A DNA stretch of 64,000 nucleotides from a bacterium. Its GTDB lineage: Bacteria > Chloroflexota > Dormibacteria > Aeolococcales > Bog-877. The notes beneath the pieces were generated by a model. That model worked only from the letters and a program-made list of their open reading frames with translations. It did no database searches and was not told where the DNA came from. The stretch is from positions 27,656-91,655 of the forward strand of contig JAJYWQ010000058.1 in NCBI GenBank assembly GCA_021791415.1. Reading direction: 5' to 3'. Position 1 is the first letter of the stretch; every line of letters starts with the position of its first letter. Of the stretch, positions 29,522 through 38,093 are shown piece after piece. The translations under genes and the position numbers were made by a program.

Positions 29522-31062
29522 TCGCCGTCGCTGCGCCGGGCTACCCACTCCACTTCGTCCCCGCTGGCGACCTCCTGGGGATCCTCCCCATCCTGATCGT
29601 CGGGGGAGGGGCGGTGGTGGTCCTGGTTTGGGACCTGATCCGTCCTCGTGGTCAGGAGGTGTGGCTGGCAGGACTGACGGGTCTCTTCCTGTTGGCAGCT
29701 CTGGGGACCGCCATCGGGCAGTGGGTCGCCAACTCCGGCCCGATCGTGGTCTTCAACGGGGCTTACGCCAATGACCGCTTCGCGCTCTTCGCCGACTTCG
29801 TGGTGCTGATCACCGCCCTGGCGGTGGTTGTTCTCAGCCCCGGTTATCTGCGGCGCCGGGGGCTGGCGGAGGGCGAGTACTACATCCTGCTCCTGGCCTC
29901 GGTGGCCGGGATGCTGGTATTGGACGGGGCCCTCAACCTGATCGTCGTCTTCCTGGGCATCGAGCTGCTCTCCATCCCGCTCTACGTCCTTGCCGGCTTC
30001 GCCCGCGACGACCAGCGCAGCCAGGAGGGGGCTATGAAGTACCTTTTGCTGGGCGGCTTCGCCTCCGGCTTCCTCCTGTATGGCATGGCCCTCCTGTACG
30101 GGGAGACCGGTCACACCTCCCTCACCGCCATCCACGCCTTCCTCCTTCGCGACGCGACCGCAGGGCACGTCGACCCCATGGTCCTGGCGGCGGTGGGCCT
30201 GCTGGCGGTGGGCCTGGCCTTCAAGGTGTCCGCGGCACCCTTCCACTGGTGGACTCCCGACGTCTACCAGGGCTCTCCGGCGGTGGTGACGACCTTCATG
30301 TCGGTCGCCACCAAGGTGGCGGCCTTCGCGGTCTTCCTGCGCCTCTTCTCGGCCACCCTCGCCCCCTACCGGGCCGAGTGGACGGTGCCCATCGCGGTGG
30401 TGGCGATCATCTCCATGATCTACGGCAACGTGGTGGCGGTGGCCCAGACCTCTCTCAAGCGCCTCCTGGCCTACTCTGGGATCGCCCAGGCCGGCTACAT
30501 CATGATCGGGGTGGCTCTGGGCCGTCCGGACGGCACCCAGGCGTCGCTCTACTACCTGGCCGCCTACGCCTTCATGAACACCGGCGCCTTCGCCGTGGTC
30601 ACCATCCTCAGTCGCCGGGGCGAGGACTGCGATCGCTACTCCGAGCTGGCCGGGCTGGGCCGGCGGGAGCCGCTGCTGGCGGGTCTCATGTCCCTGTTCA
30701 TGCTGTCGCTGGCGGGATTCCCTCTCACTGTCGGTTTCTTCGGGAAGTTCTTCCTGTTCTCGGCGGCCATCCACGACGGGCAGTTGGCGCTCGCCATCTG
30801 GGGCATCCTGACCTCGGCCGTCTCCCTCTTCTACTACCTAAGGGTGATCCTCAAGATGTACGCACCGGCTGCGGACGTCGGACCGGTTGAGGAATTCGAG
30901 GTGGCTTCGGTCTCGCCCGAAGGCACAGCCGTGGCGGCGCCCACCGCAGTGGGCCCGGCGGTCTTGGTGGTGGCCCTGGCCGGGGCCGGCACCATCGTGC
31001 TGGGGATCTTCCCGGCCCTCATCTACACCCTCCTCCAAGGCATCTCGGTCGTCCACGGCTGA
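29518..31062 (+). CDS. nuoN: NADH-quinone oxidoreductase subunit N
   Basis: 'LGIELLSIPLYVLAGFARDDQRSQEGAMKYLLLGGFASGFLLYGMALLYG', 'APFHWWTPDVYQGSPAVVTTFMSVATKVAAFAVFLR'. Confidence 0.97.
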   Translation: MIAVAAPGYPLHFVPAGDLLGILPILIVGGGAVVVLVWDLIRPRGQEVWLAGLTGLFLLAALGTAIGQWVANSGPIVVFNGAYANDRFALFADFVVLITALAVVVLSPGYLRRRGLAEGEYYILLLASVAGMLVLDGALNLIVVFLGIELLSIPLYVLAGFARDDQRSQEGAMKYLLLGGFASGFLLYGMALLYGETGHTSLTAIHAFLLRDATAGHVDPMVLAAVGLLAVGLAFKVSAAPFHWWTPDVYQGSPAVVTTFMSVATKVAAFAVFLRLFSATLAPYRAEWTVPIAVVAIISMIYGNVVAVAQTSLKRLLAYSGIAQAGYIMIGVALGRPDGTQASLYYLAAYAFMNTGAFAVVTILSRRGEDCDRYSELAGLGRREPLLAGLMSLFMLSLAGFPLTVGFFGKFFLFSAAIHDGQLALAIWGILTSAVSLFYYLRVILKMYAPAADVGPVEEFEVASVSPEGTAVAAPTAVGPAVLVVALAGAGTIVLGIFPALIYTLLQGISVVHG

Positions 31063-31073
31063 GCGGAGGGGAT

Positions 31074-31868
31074 GTGAGCGACCGGGGAGAACCGTCCACC
31101 CCGGCACCGTCTCGCCCCGTTCATCTCCGCGGGCTCGTCAGCCTGGTCATCCCCGCCCATAACGAGGAGCCCAACATGCCCCGGGTGGTGGGGGGTGCGC
31201 TCACGGCGCTGCGGGAGGTGGCCGACACCTTCGAGGTGGTGCTGGTTGACGACGGGAGCACCGACCGGACCGTCGACGAGGCCCGCCGGGCCATGGGAGC
31301 CAGCGCCGACCGGTTGCGCGTCGTGAGCCACCACCGCAAGTCAGGGTATGGGGTGACCGTCGCTGACGGCCTGCGGGCGGCCCGCGGCGACTGGGTGGCC
31401 TTCATGGACGGCGACGGCCAGTTCGACCCGGCCGACCTCGCCCGGCTGGCTGCCAGGGCCGAGGGAGCGGATCTGGTGGCGGGCTTCCGGATGCGGCGCG
31501 CCGACCCCTGGCACCGCTCGGTCGTGAGCCGGACCTTCAACGTTTTCGTGCGGGTCCTCTACGGCGTCCGCTATCGCGACGTGGATTGCGGCTTCAAGCT
31601 GATGAGGCGCGAGGTCCTGGTGGCCGCTCATCCCATCCTGGCCCGCTCGGCGCTGCTGAACACCGAGATCTACTTCAAGACCAGGCGCGCGGGGCTGCGC
31701 GTGACCCAGGTGGGGCTCACCCACCACCCGCGGGTCGCCGGGGTGAGGTCCGGAGGAAGGTTGGTGCCCATACTGAGAGCGGTCCGGGAGCTGGTCAAGC
31801 TGCGCTGGCGGTTGGCCCGGAGCTGGGCACCGCCGCCTAGGCCGCCCTCCGGAAGCTCTCCAGGGTGA
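31074..31868 (+). CDS. family 2 glycosyltransferase (DPM1/GtrB-like)
   Basis: 'LVSLVIPAHNEEPNMPRVVGGAL...FEVVLVDDGSTDRTVDEAR...DWVAFMDGDGQFDPADL'. Confidence 0.92.
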   Translation: MSDRGEPSTPAPSRPVHLRGLVSLVIPAHNEEPNMPRVVGGALTALREVADTFEVVLVDDGSTDRTVDEARRAMGASADRLRVVSHHRKSGYGVTVADGLRAARGDWVAFMDGDGQFDPADLARLAARAEGADLVAGFRMRRADPWHRSVVSRTFNVFVRVLYGVRYRDVDCGFKLMRREVLVAAHPILARSALLNTEIYFKTRRAGLRVTQVGLTHHPRVAGVRSGGRLVPILRAVRELVKLRWRLARSWAPPPRPPSGSSPG

Positions 31869-32778
31869 GCTTGAGCCCCTCCTCAAGAGGGATCTGCGGA
31901 GTCCAGCCCAACCGGTCCCGGGCTCGCGCCGGGTCGAGGTAGCTGGCGGGGACCTCGCCGGGCCGTGCCGGAACGAACTCGGGCGCGGCCGGAATCCCCG
32001 CCAGCGCTGCGAGCGTCCTGGCGACCGTGATGATCGAGGTGGGCCTTCCGGTGCCGATGTTGATCGGCCCCTGGGCGGTGGCGCCCAAGGCGAGCAGGTT
32101 GGCGCGGGCCACATCCCCCACGTACACGAAGTCGCGGGTCTGCTCGCCGGTCCCGGTGACCCGCGGAGGCTCGCCGCGCAGGAGGCGGCGGCAGCTGATG
32201 GCCACCATGCCTGCCTCCCCCGTCCCATCCTGGTGCGGGCCGTAGACGTTGCCGTAGCGCAGGGCGGCGTACGAGAGCTTGAACGTCCGCTGGAACATCC
32301 CGAGGTATCCTTCACCGGCCAGCTTGGCAGCGCCATAGGGTGCCAAGGGACGGGCCGGAGCGGTCTCACTAGTGGGTAGCCGGCGGGCGCGACCGTATAT
32401 GGCGCCCCCCGAGGAGGCGAACACGAACCGGGGCCGTCCGGCGTCCACCACCGCCCGCAGCAGCGCAAGGGTGGCCACGACGTTGTTGAGGGCGTCCGCG
32501 GCCGGGTCGCGCAGCGACCGGCTCACCCCGCCCTGGGCTGCCAGATGGAGGACTGCTGTGGGCTGGAAACGGGCCAGGGAGGTGAGCGCCTCGGGGGTCG
32601 AGAGCTCCGCCTCCACCCTGTCCGCCTCCGGGGGGATCTCGACTCCGCAGGAGTGGCGGAGGTCATCGATGACCAGTACGCGAGCCCCCTCAGCGAGAAG
32701 GAGGGCCACGGTGTGGGTCCCGATGAACCCGGCACCTCCGGTGACCACCACCCGAGGAGCCGCTTTGGAAGGGGTCAC
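31837..32778 (-). CDS. NAD-dependent epimerase/dehydratase (UDP-glucose 4-epimerase-like)
   Basis: 'RVVVTGGAGFIGTHTVALLLAEGARVLVIDDLRHS', 'APYGAAKLAGEGYL', 'LRYGNVYGPHQDGTGEAGMVAI'; GTG start at 32778 preferred over ORF start 32829. Confidence 0.9.
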   Translation of the reverse strand: MTPSKAAPRVVVTGGAGFIGTHTVALLLAEGARVLVIDDLRHSCGVEIPPEADRVEAELSTPEALTSLARFQPTAVLHLAAQGGVSRSLRDPAADALNNVVATLALLRAVVDAGRPRFVFASSGGAIYGRARRLPTSETAPARPLAPYGAAKLAGEGYLGMFQRTFKLSYAALRYGNVYGPHQDGTGEAGMVAISCRRLLRGEPPRVTGTGEQTRDFVYVGDVARANLLALGATAQGPINIGTGRPTSIITVARTLAALAGIPAAPEFVPARPGEVPASYLDPARARDRLGWTPQIPLEEGLKLTLESFRRAA

Positions 32779-32790
32779 CGGGCCATGGTA
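32776..32790 (-). promoter_or_regulatory. predicted -10 box TACCAT with leaderless GTG start of epimerase
   Basis: Minus strand TACCAT-GGCCCG-GTG. Confidence 0.5.
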
Positions 32791-32897
32791 ACCGAGCCCG
32801 TCCGCCCCTCCCAAGTTCAGCCCGATCACGGATGGTGGGAGAATTTGGCGGACGGGCAGGCGCCCCCCGGTACGATGAGAGCGCAGGCGGAGGAGAC

Positions 32898-34475
32898 TTG
32901 AGCAAAATCGCGCGTCGCTTCGGCATGCTCGGAGCCGGGAGCGAGGCCACCCAGCGGCGCTGGTTGCTGGCGGCGCTGCTGCTCTTCCTGCTCCTGCGAC
33001 TTCCGTCCTGGTTCGAGCCGCACTGGTACACGGACGAGGCGGGCTACGCCAACACCGCCTACCTCGCCGCCCACGGTCGGGTCCTCTACCTCACGGTCTG
33101 GAACAACAAGCCCCCGCTCCTGTTCTGGATATATGACCTGGCCCTCAGCTGGTTCGGTCCCAGCGAACTAGGTCTGCACCTCATCTCCACCCTGGCGGGA
33201 GGGCTGACGCTGGCGGTCATCTGGCAGATGGTCCGCCGGGAGTGGGGGGGGAGGGGGATGGGCAGGACGATGGTGGTCGCCACGCTGCTGCTCGGCCTGC
33301 CACTTCTGAGCGCAGAGTTGGCCCTGCCGGAGAACTTCCTCATCTTCCCGGAGGCGGCGGGGATGCTGCTGGTGCTGCGATCCTTCTCCGAGCGGGGAAG
33401 GTGGCGGGCGGCGCTGGAACTGGCGGCGGGGGTGGCTTTCGGTCTGGCCTGCCTCATCCAACAGACGGCGGCAGGACCGCTTTTGGCGATGGTGTTCCTG
33501 CTTGCCCTCAGGCCCCGGGCCGGATCGGTCCGCGGCGCCCTCAGGGTGCTGGCCGCCGCCGCGGTGATCACCCTCGCGGGAATAGCCCCCTACCTCTTCT
33601 GGGCCGGACCCAGCCACGTCTATTACTTCCTGGTGACCTCCTTTGAGGGCTACACCTCGCGCACCCTTCCCCTCAACTTCCTCACCCTCCTTCCCCGGGC
33701 AGCCGCAGGGCTCCTGCTGGTCCTGGGGGTGGTCGCGGCACGGAAGCGGGATCCGCGCTCGGTCCTGATCTGGACCTGGTTGGGGGTGGACCTCTTGACC
33801 TACGTCCTTCCCAACCGGCCCTACCCGTTTCATCTTCTGCCCGCCGCGGTGCCCCTGGCCCTGGTGGTGGGCCGGCTGCCCCGGCCCTCGCTGGGAGCGC
33901 TTCGTCTCTCGTTCGCTCCCCTGGTGGCCGGCGCCCTTCTCAGCGCCGCCCTCTGGGGCCAGCTGATGGTCAGCTACCTGCCGATCGACGACTTCTACAC
34001 GGCCGGGCGCACCGTCCTCTACTACCCCATGTTCGTGGGCCGGGCCACCGGCGTCGTGTCCAAGGCCAGCTACCAGGACTTCTACGACTACCGGGTGCGC
34101 GCCGAGGCCGAGGCCGGAAGCTGGATCCGGGCCCACGGGCTGACCGGTGCGCGGACGGTGGTCTGGTCGGCGGACAGCTGGGCCTATCTCTTGGTCCCGG
34201 TGCGCTCGGTGATGCCAGCACCGCCCATCTACAAGGACTTCGACTGGCTGGGCCAGTCGGGCCTGATCCAGCGGACCATCAAGGAGCGGCCCGAGCTGAT
34301 CTTGGTCACCAACGACGCCCTCAACGGCTACGGGCCCCTGCAGCCGATCCTCAGCCGCCTGTACACCAAGGTGGAGACGTCCTCGGACGGATCCCTCTGG
34401 CTGCTCAACTCAGACCTGCAGCAGGTGGGTCTCAGCCGCGCATTGGGTCAGACGTCCCAGACGTCCGCTGGCTAA
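32898..34475 (+). CDS. polytopic membrane glycosyltransferase (GT39/PMT-like)
   Basis: 'HWYTDEAGYANTAYLAAHGRVLYLTVWNNKPPLLFWIYDLALSWFG'; TTG start preceded by GGAGGAGA. Confidence 0.75.
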   Translation: MSKIARRFGMLGAGSEATQRRWLLAALLLFLLLRLPSWFEPHWYTDEAGYANTAYLAAHGRVLYLTVWNNKPPLLFWIYDLALSWFGPSELGLHLISTLAGGLTLAVIWQMVRREWGGRGMGRTMVVATLLLGLPLLSAELALPENFLIFPEAAGMLLVLRSFSERGRWRAALELAAGVAFGLACLIQQTAAGPLLAMVFLLALRPRAGSVRGALRVLAAAAVITLAGIAPYLFWAGPSHVYYFLVTSFEGYTSRTLPLNFLTLLPRAAAGLLLVLGVVAARKRDPRSVLIWTWLGVDLLTYVLPNRPYPFHLLPAAVPLALVVGRLPRPSLGALRLSFAPLVAGALLSAALWGQLMVSYLPIDDFYTAGRTVLYYPMFVGRATGVVSKASYQDFYDYRVRAEAEAGSWIRAHGLTGARTVVWSADSWAYLLVPVRSVMPAPPIYKDFDWLGQSGLIQRTIKERPELILVTNDALNGYGPLQPILSRLYTKVETSSDGSLWLLNSDLQQVGLSRALGQTSQTSAG

Positions 34476-34487
34476 GATCGGGGGGTG
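34473..34487 (+). promoter_or_regulatory. predicted -10 box TAAGAT with leaderless GTG start
   Basis: TAAGAT-CGGGGG-GTG; overlaps the upstream gene's stop codon. Confidence 0.45.
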
Positions 34488-35798
34488 CGGCGGTGGCTGG
34501 GTCCTCCGGCGGTTGGCCTCGCGATGATCGCGCTGCTGGCTGGATGCGGGCAGCCCACCGCAGCCGGGCCAAGGCCCACCCGGTCTCCCTCTCCGCCCTC
34601 GGTCGCCCAGCTCGTGGAGGCGGCGGCAAACACCTTCATGAGCCAGATGGCGGCTGGCGACTACCTGGCCCAGTGGAGCGAGCTGGCGCCGCCGGCACGG
34701 GCGATGTGGCCGTCGGAGGCCGCCCGGTCCGCCTTTCTCGCGGCCAAGTTCCAGGGAGCAGCGGCCGTGACCGGCTACCGGTTGGGAGCGCCAGCCCCCT
34801 CGTCCACCTGGGTCGACAGGGAGGATCCGGCGGTGCAGGTGGCGGGTGCCTACACGGTCTCCGTCCAAGTGCAGTTCAGTTCAGCGGCACAGGTCCTGCC
34901 GTCCGGGGTGGGCGCTGACTATTCCAAGCTGGCTCTGATGCTCATTCCGCAAGCCTCAGGGCCCCCGCTGGTGGTGGGGGAGGGGCCATGCTCGATCGAC
35001 GCGCCGATCATCGTCCCGCCGTCGCCACCCACGGAGAGCGCGTCTGTCCCCATTCTCATGTACCACGTGGTGGCCCCCTTCCCAATCCCCGCTCAATGGA
35101 ACAGCACCTATGCATACGATCTGGAGTACGGGCTCACCGTCACCCCGTCGCAGTTCGCCGCCCAGATGGCCTACCTCTCAGGAGCCGGAGCTCACGCCAT
35201 CTCGCTCACCCGGCTGGCGGACTTCCTCCTGTACGGGCTGCCGCTTCCGCCCAAGCCCGTCGCCATCACCTTCGACGACGGTCGGGAGAGCCCCCTCCAG
35301 AACGCCGTCCCCGTCCTCCGCACCTACGGCTACACCGCCACCTTCTTCGTCCCCAGCGGGCTGGTCGGCAGATACGTGACCACCAGGGCGGGCACCAATC
35401 CTCAGCACTACCTGACCTGGACTCAGATCGACCAGCTGGCTCACAGCGGATTCTGGATCGAGGACCACACCCTCTTCGACAACACCGCCCTCTGGGGGCT
35501 TTCCAGCTCGGAGGTGCAGCAGCTGGCCGGACAGACCGGGGCCACCATCGCGGCCCAGACGGGAATTCCAGTACAGTTCATCGCCTACAGCGGGCTCTGG
35601 CCCTTCGCCACCGCCGCTCAGAGCGGGCCGGCCGAGACAACGCTGTTCCAGGAGCTTGCCCAGCTCGGGTACGTCGGCGGGGCGGTCGATGCACGGGTGG
35701 ACTCGGCCACCCAGGCCACCGGCGAGATCTGGCAGATGCCCCGGGTTCGGGTGAACCCCAACGAGGCAGGGTCCGCTCTCGGCCCCTGGCTGTCATAG
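34485..35798 (+). CDS. polysaccharide deacetylase family lipoprotein
   Basis: Lipobox 'MIALLAGCGQ'; NodB-like 'VPILMYHVV...KPVAITFDDGRESPLQNAVPVLRTYGYTATFFVPSGLVG'. Confidence 0.88.
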   Translation: MRRWLGPPAVGLAMIALLAGCGQPTAAGPRPTRSPSPPSVAQLVEAAANTFMSQMAAGDYLAQWSELAPPARAMWPSEAARSAFLAAKFQGAAAVTGYRLGAPAPSSTWVDREDPAVQVAGAYTVSVQVQFSSAAQVLPSGVGADYSKLALMLIPQASGPPLVVGEGPCSIDAPIIVPPSPPTESASVPILMYHVVAPFPIPAQWNSTYAYDLEYGLTVTPSQFAAQMAYLSGAGAHAISLTRLADFLLYGLPLPPKPVAITFDDGRESPLQNAVPVLRTYGYTATFFVPSGLVGRYVTTRAGTNPQHYLTWTQIDQLAHSGFWIEDHTLFDNTALWGLSSSEVQQLAGQTGATIAAQTGIPVQFIAYSGLWPFATAAQSGPAETTLFQELAQLGYVGGAVDARVDSATQATGEIWQMPRVRVNPNEAGSALGPWLS

Positions 35799-35807
35799 GA
35801 GGCGAAG

Positions 35808-36305
35808 ATGGACCGAGAGGAGCTCGAGGTGGTGGTGGAGATCCCCAGGGGGAGCCGCAACAAGTACGAAATGGACCACTCGACCCATCGCATCCGCCTG
35901 GACCGGGTGCTGCACTCCTCGGTCCACTATCCCACCGACTACGGGTACATCCCCGACACGCTGGCCGAGGACGGCGATCCCCTGGACGCACTGGTGGTGG
36001 TCGAGGATGGGACGTTCCCGGGCTGCTCGGTCCCGGCTCGGCCCATCGGGCTCCTGCACATGGCGGACGAGAACGGGAAGGACGTGAAGGTGCTCTGCGT
36101 CGCGGCCTCGGATCCCCGTTTCGATGAGATCGGCGAGTTGGGCGACCTGGCTCCCCACTGGCTGCGGGAGATCGAGATCTTCTTCGAGACCTACAAGCGC
36201 CTCGAGGACTCCAAGGAGGTGTCCGTCGGCGGCTGGGAGGGGCGCGAGGCAGCCTGGGGGGCGATCCTCGACTGCCGGCGGCGGCTGGGGGAGTCGGCGG
36301 GCTGA
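35808..36305 (+). CDS. ppa: inorganic pyrophosphatase
   Basis: 'VVVEIPRGSRNKYEMDHSTHRIRLDRVLHSSVHYPTDYGYIPDTLAEDGDPLDALVV'; SD AGGAGG. Confidence 0.97.
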   Translation: MDREELEVVVEIPRGSRNKYEMDHSTHRIRLDRVLHSSVHYPTDYGYIPDTLAEDGDPLDALVVVEDGTFPGCSVPARPIGLLHMADENGKDVKVLCVAASDPRFDEIGELGDLAPHWLREIEIFFETYKRLEDSKEVSVGGWEGREAAWGAILDCRRRLGESAG

Positions 36306-36383
36306 AGTCGGCCCCGCTGCGACTGCCTAGAATGGACTTGGTTTCCGCATTGGGTGGGCTCATGCCCGGGCAGGGGAGGTCCG

Positions 36384-37307
36384 ATGAGGCAGAAGGTTTC
36401 GGTGATCGGCGCGGGAAACGTGGGGGCCACCACGGCCCAGCGACTGGCCGAGATGGATCTCGTAGACATCGCCCTGGTGGACGTGGTGGAGGGGCTGGCC
36501 GAGGGGAAGGCCCTCGACCTTCGCGAGGCGGCGCCGGTGGTGGGCTACGACAGTTCGGTGGTGGGCTCCACCGACATGGCGATCACCGAGGGTTCGCGCG
36601 TGGTGGTGGTCACCTCCGGCCTGGCCCGCAAGCCGGGGATGAGCCGGGACGACCTGATCAGCGCCAACGCCAAGATCGTCGGCCCCGTTGTGGAGGAGGT
36701 GGTGCGGCACTCCCCCGATGCGGTGCTGGTTATGGTGACCAATCCGCTCGACGTGATGACCGAGCTGGCCATCCGAGTCAGCGGGCTGGACCGTCGCCGG
36801 GTGATCGGGATGGCCGGTGTCCTGGACACCGCGCGGTTCCGTTCCTTCCTGGCCTCCGAGCTCGCCGTTTCCGTCCGCAGCGTCGAGGCGTATGTGCTGG
36901 GCGGCCACGGAGACACCATGGTGCCGCTAAGGGGCGTGACCAGCGTGGCCGGGGTGCCGGTGGGGCGGCTGATTCCCGAGGGGCGGCTGGAGGAGATCGT
37001 TCAGCGGACCCGGGACGGGGGCGCCGAGGTGGTGAAGCTGCTGAAGACAGGCTCCGCCTACTACGCCCCCGCCGCCGCCGTCGCCCAGATGGTGGATGCC
37101 ATCCTCCGGGACCGTGGGCTGGTCCTGCCCTGCGCCATCCGCCTGGACGGGGAGTACGGCCTGAGCGGGGTGGTGATGGGGGTGCCGGTCAAACTCGGAG
37201 CCGGGGGCGTCCAGGAAGTCCTGGAGGTGGAGCTGACCCAGTCCGAGAGGGCTGAGCTGGAGCGGTCCGCGGCCGCCGTCCGGGAAGTGACGGCGGTGCT
37301 GGGCTGA
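36384..37307 (+). CDS. mdh: malate dehydrogenase (LDH-like)
   Basis: 'KVSVIGAGNVGATTAQRLAEMDLVDIALVDVVEG', 'VMVTNPLDVMTELAIRVSGLDRRRVIGMAGVLDTARFRSFLA'. Confidence 0.95.
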   Translation: MRQKVSVIGAGNVGATTAQRLAEMDLVDIALVDVVEGLAEGKALDLREAAPVVGYDSSVVGSTDMAITEGSRVVVVTSGLARKPGMSRDDLISANAKIVGPVVEEVVRHSPDAVLVMVTNPLDVMTELAIRVSGLDRRRVIGMAGVLDTARFRSFLASELAVSVRSVEAYVLGGHGDTMVPLRGVTSVAGVPVGRLIPEGRLEEIVQRTRDGGAEVVKLLKTGSAYYAPAAAVAQMVDAILRDRGLVLPCAIRLDGEYGLSGVVMGVPVKLGAGGVQEVLEVELTQSERAELERSAAAVREVTAVLG

Positions 37308-38083
37308 TGGCAGCCAGCCTCTCCTCGCCTGCGGCAGCCGATGTGCGGCGCCAGGACCGGTGGTGGGTCTACCCCGCCAACGTGGTTGCCTGGCTCACCA
37401 TCTTCGGGGTCTACAGCCTCTGGACCATTGTCTTCTTTCACTCCGACCAGTTTCACCAGTACCTGTCGCCCTTCTACTCCCCGCAGGTGGCGGTGGGGAG
37501 GACCCCGGCCTCCCCGGCCCTCTTCATCTTCTACATCCCGCTGGGATTCCGGGCCACCTGCTACTACTACCGCAAGGCCTACTACCGGTCCTTCTTCGCC
37601 GACCCTCCGGGGTGCGCGATCCGAGAGCCCCAGCTCTTGGCAGGCGCCTCTCCCACCGGCAGGGGGGCGGCCTACCGAGGTGAGAGCCGGCTGCCCTTCG
37701 TGCTCAACAACCTGCACCGGTTCCTCATGTACTTCGCGGTGGGCTTTGTGGTGGTGCTCTGGATCGACGCCTACAACGCCTTCTGGTACCACGGCCACCT
37801 GGGATTCGGCTTGGGCACGGCGCTCATGCTGGCCAACATCGTCTTCCTCACCGGATACACCTTCGGCTGCCACTCCCTCCGTCACCTGGTCGGCGGGGGA
37901 GTGGACTGCTTCAGCTGCGCCCTGGGAGGACGGCAGCGCCACCGGGCCTGGAAGGGGGTGAGCTGGCTCAATGCTCGCCACTCCACCTTCGCCTGGATCA
38001 GCCTGTTCACCCTGATCGCCACCGACCTCTACATCCGGCTCTTGCAGTACGGGGTCATCCACGACCCCCATCTCGGCTTCTGA
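37307..38083 (+). CDS. succinate dehydrogenase membrane anchor subunit (Sdh1/Rv0249c-like)
   Basis: Multi-TM protein immediately upstream of the fused SdhAB; 'LNNLHRFLMYFA...LTGYTFGCHSLRHLVGGGVDCFSC...LNARHSTFAWISLFTLIATDLYIRLL'. Confidence 0.75.
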   Translation: MAASLSSPAAADVRRQDRWWVYPANVVAWLTIFGVYSLWTIVFFHSDQFHQYLSPFYSPQVAVGRTPASPALFIFYIPLGFRATCYYYRKAYYRSFFADPPGCAIREPQLLAGASPTGRGAAYRGESRLPFVLNNLHRFLMYFAVGFVVVLWIDAYNAFWYHGHLGFGLGTALMLANIVFLTGYTFGCHSLRHLVGGGVDCFSCALGGRQRHRAWKGVSWLNARHSTFAWISLFTLIATDLYIRLLQYGVIHDPHLGF

Positions 38084-38093
38084 GGAGGGGAGG

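Noticed and set aside
27911-29548. 545-aa minus-strand ORF
   Set aside because: Antisense of nuoM with shadow-frame composition.
29416-30774. 452-aa minus-strand ORF
   Set aside because: Antisense of nuoN with shadow-frame composition.
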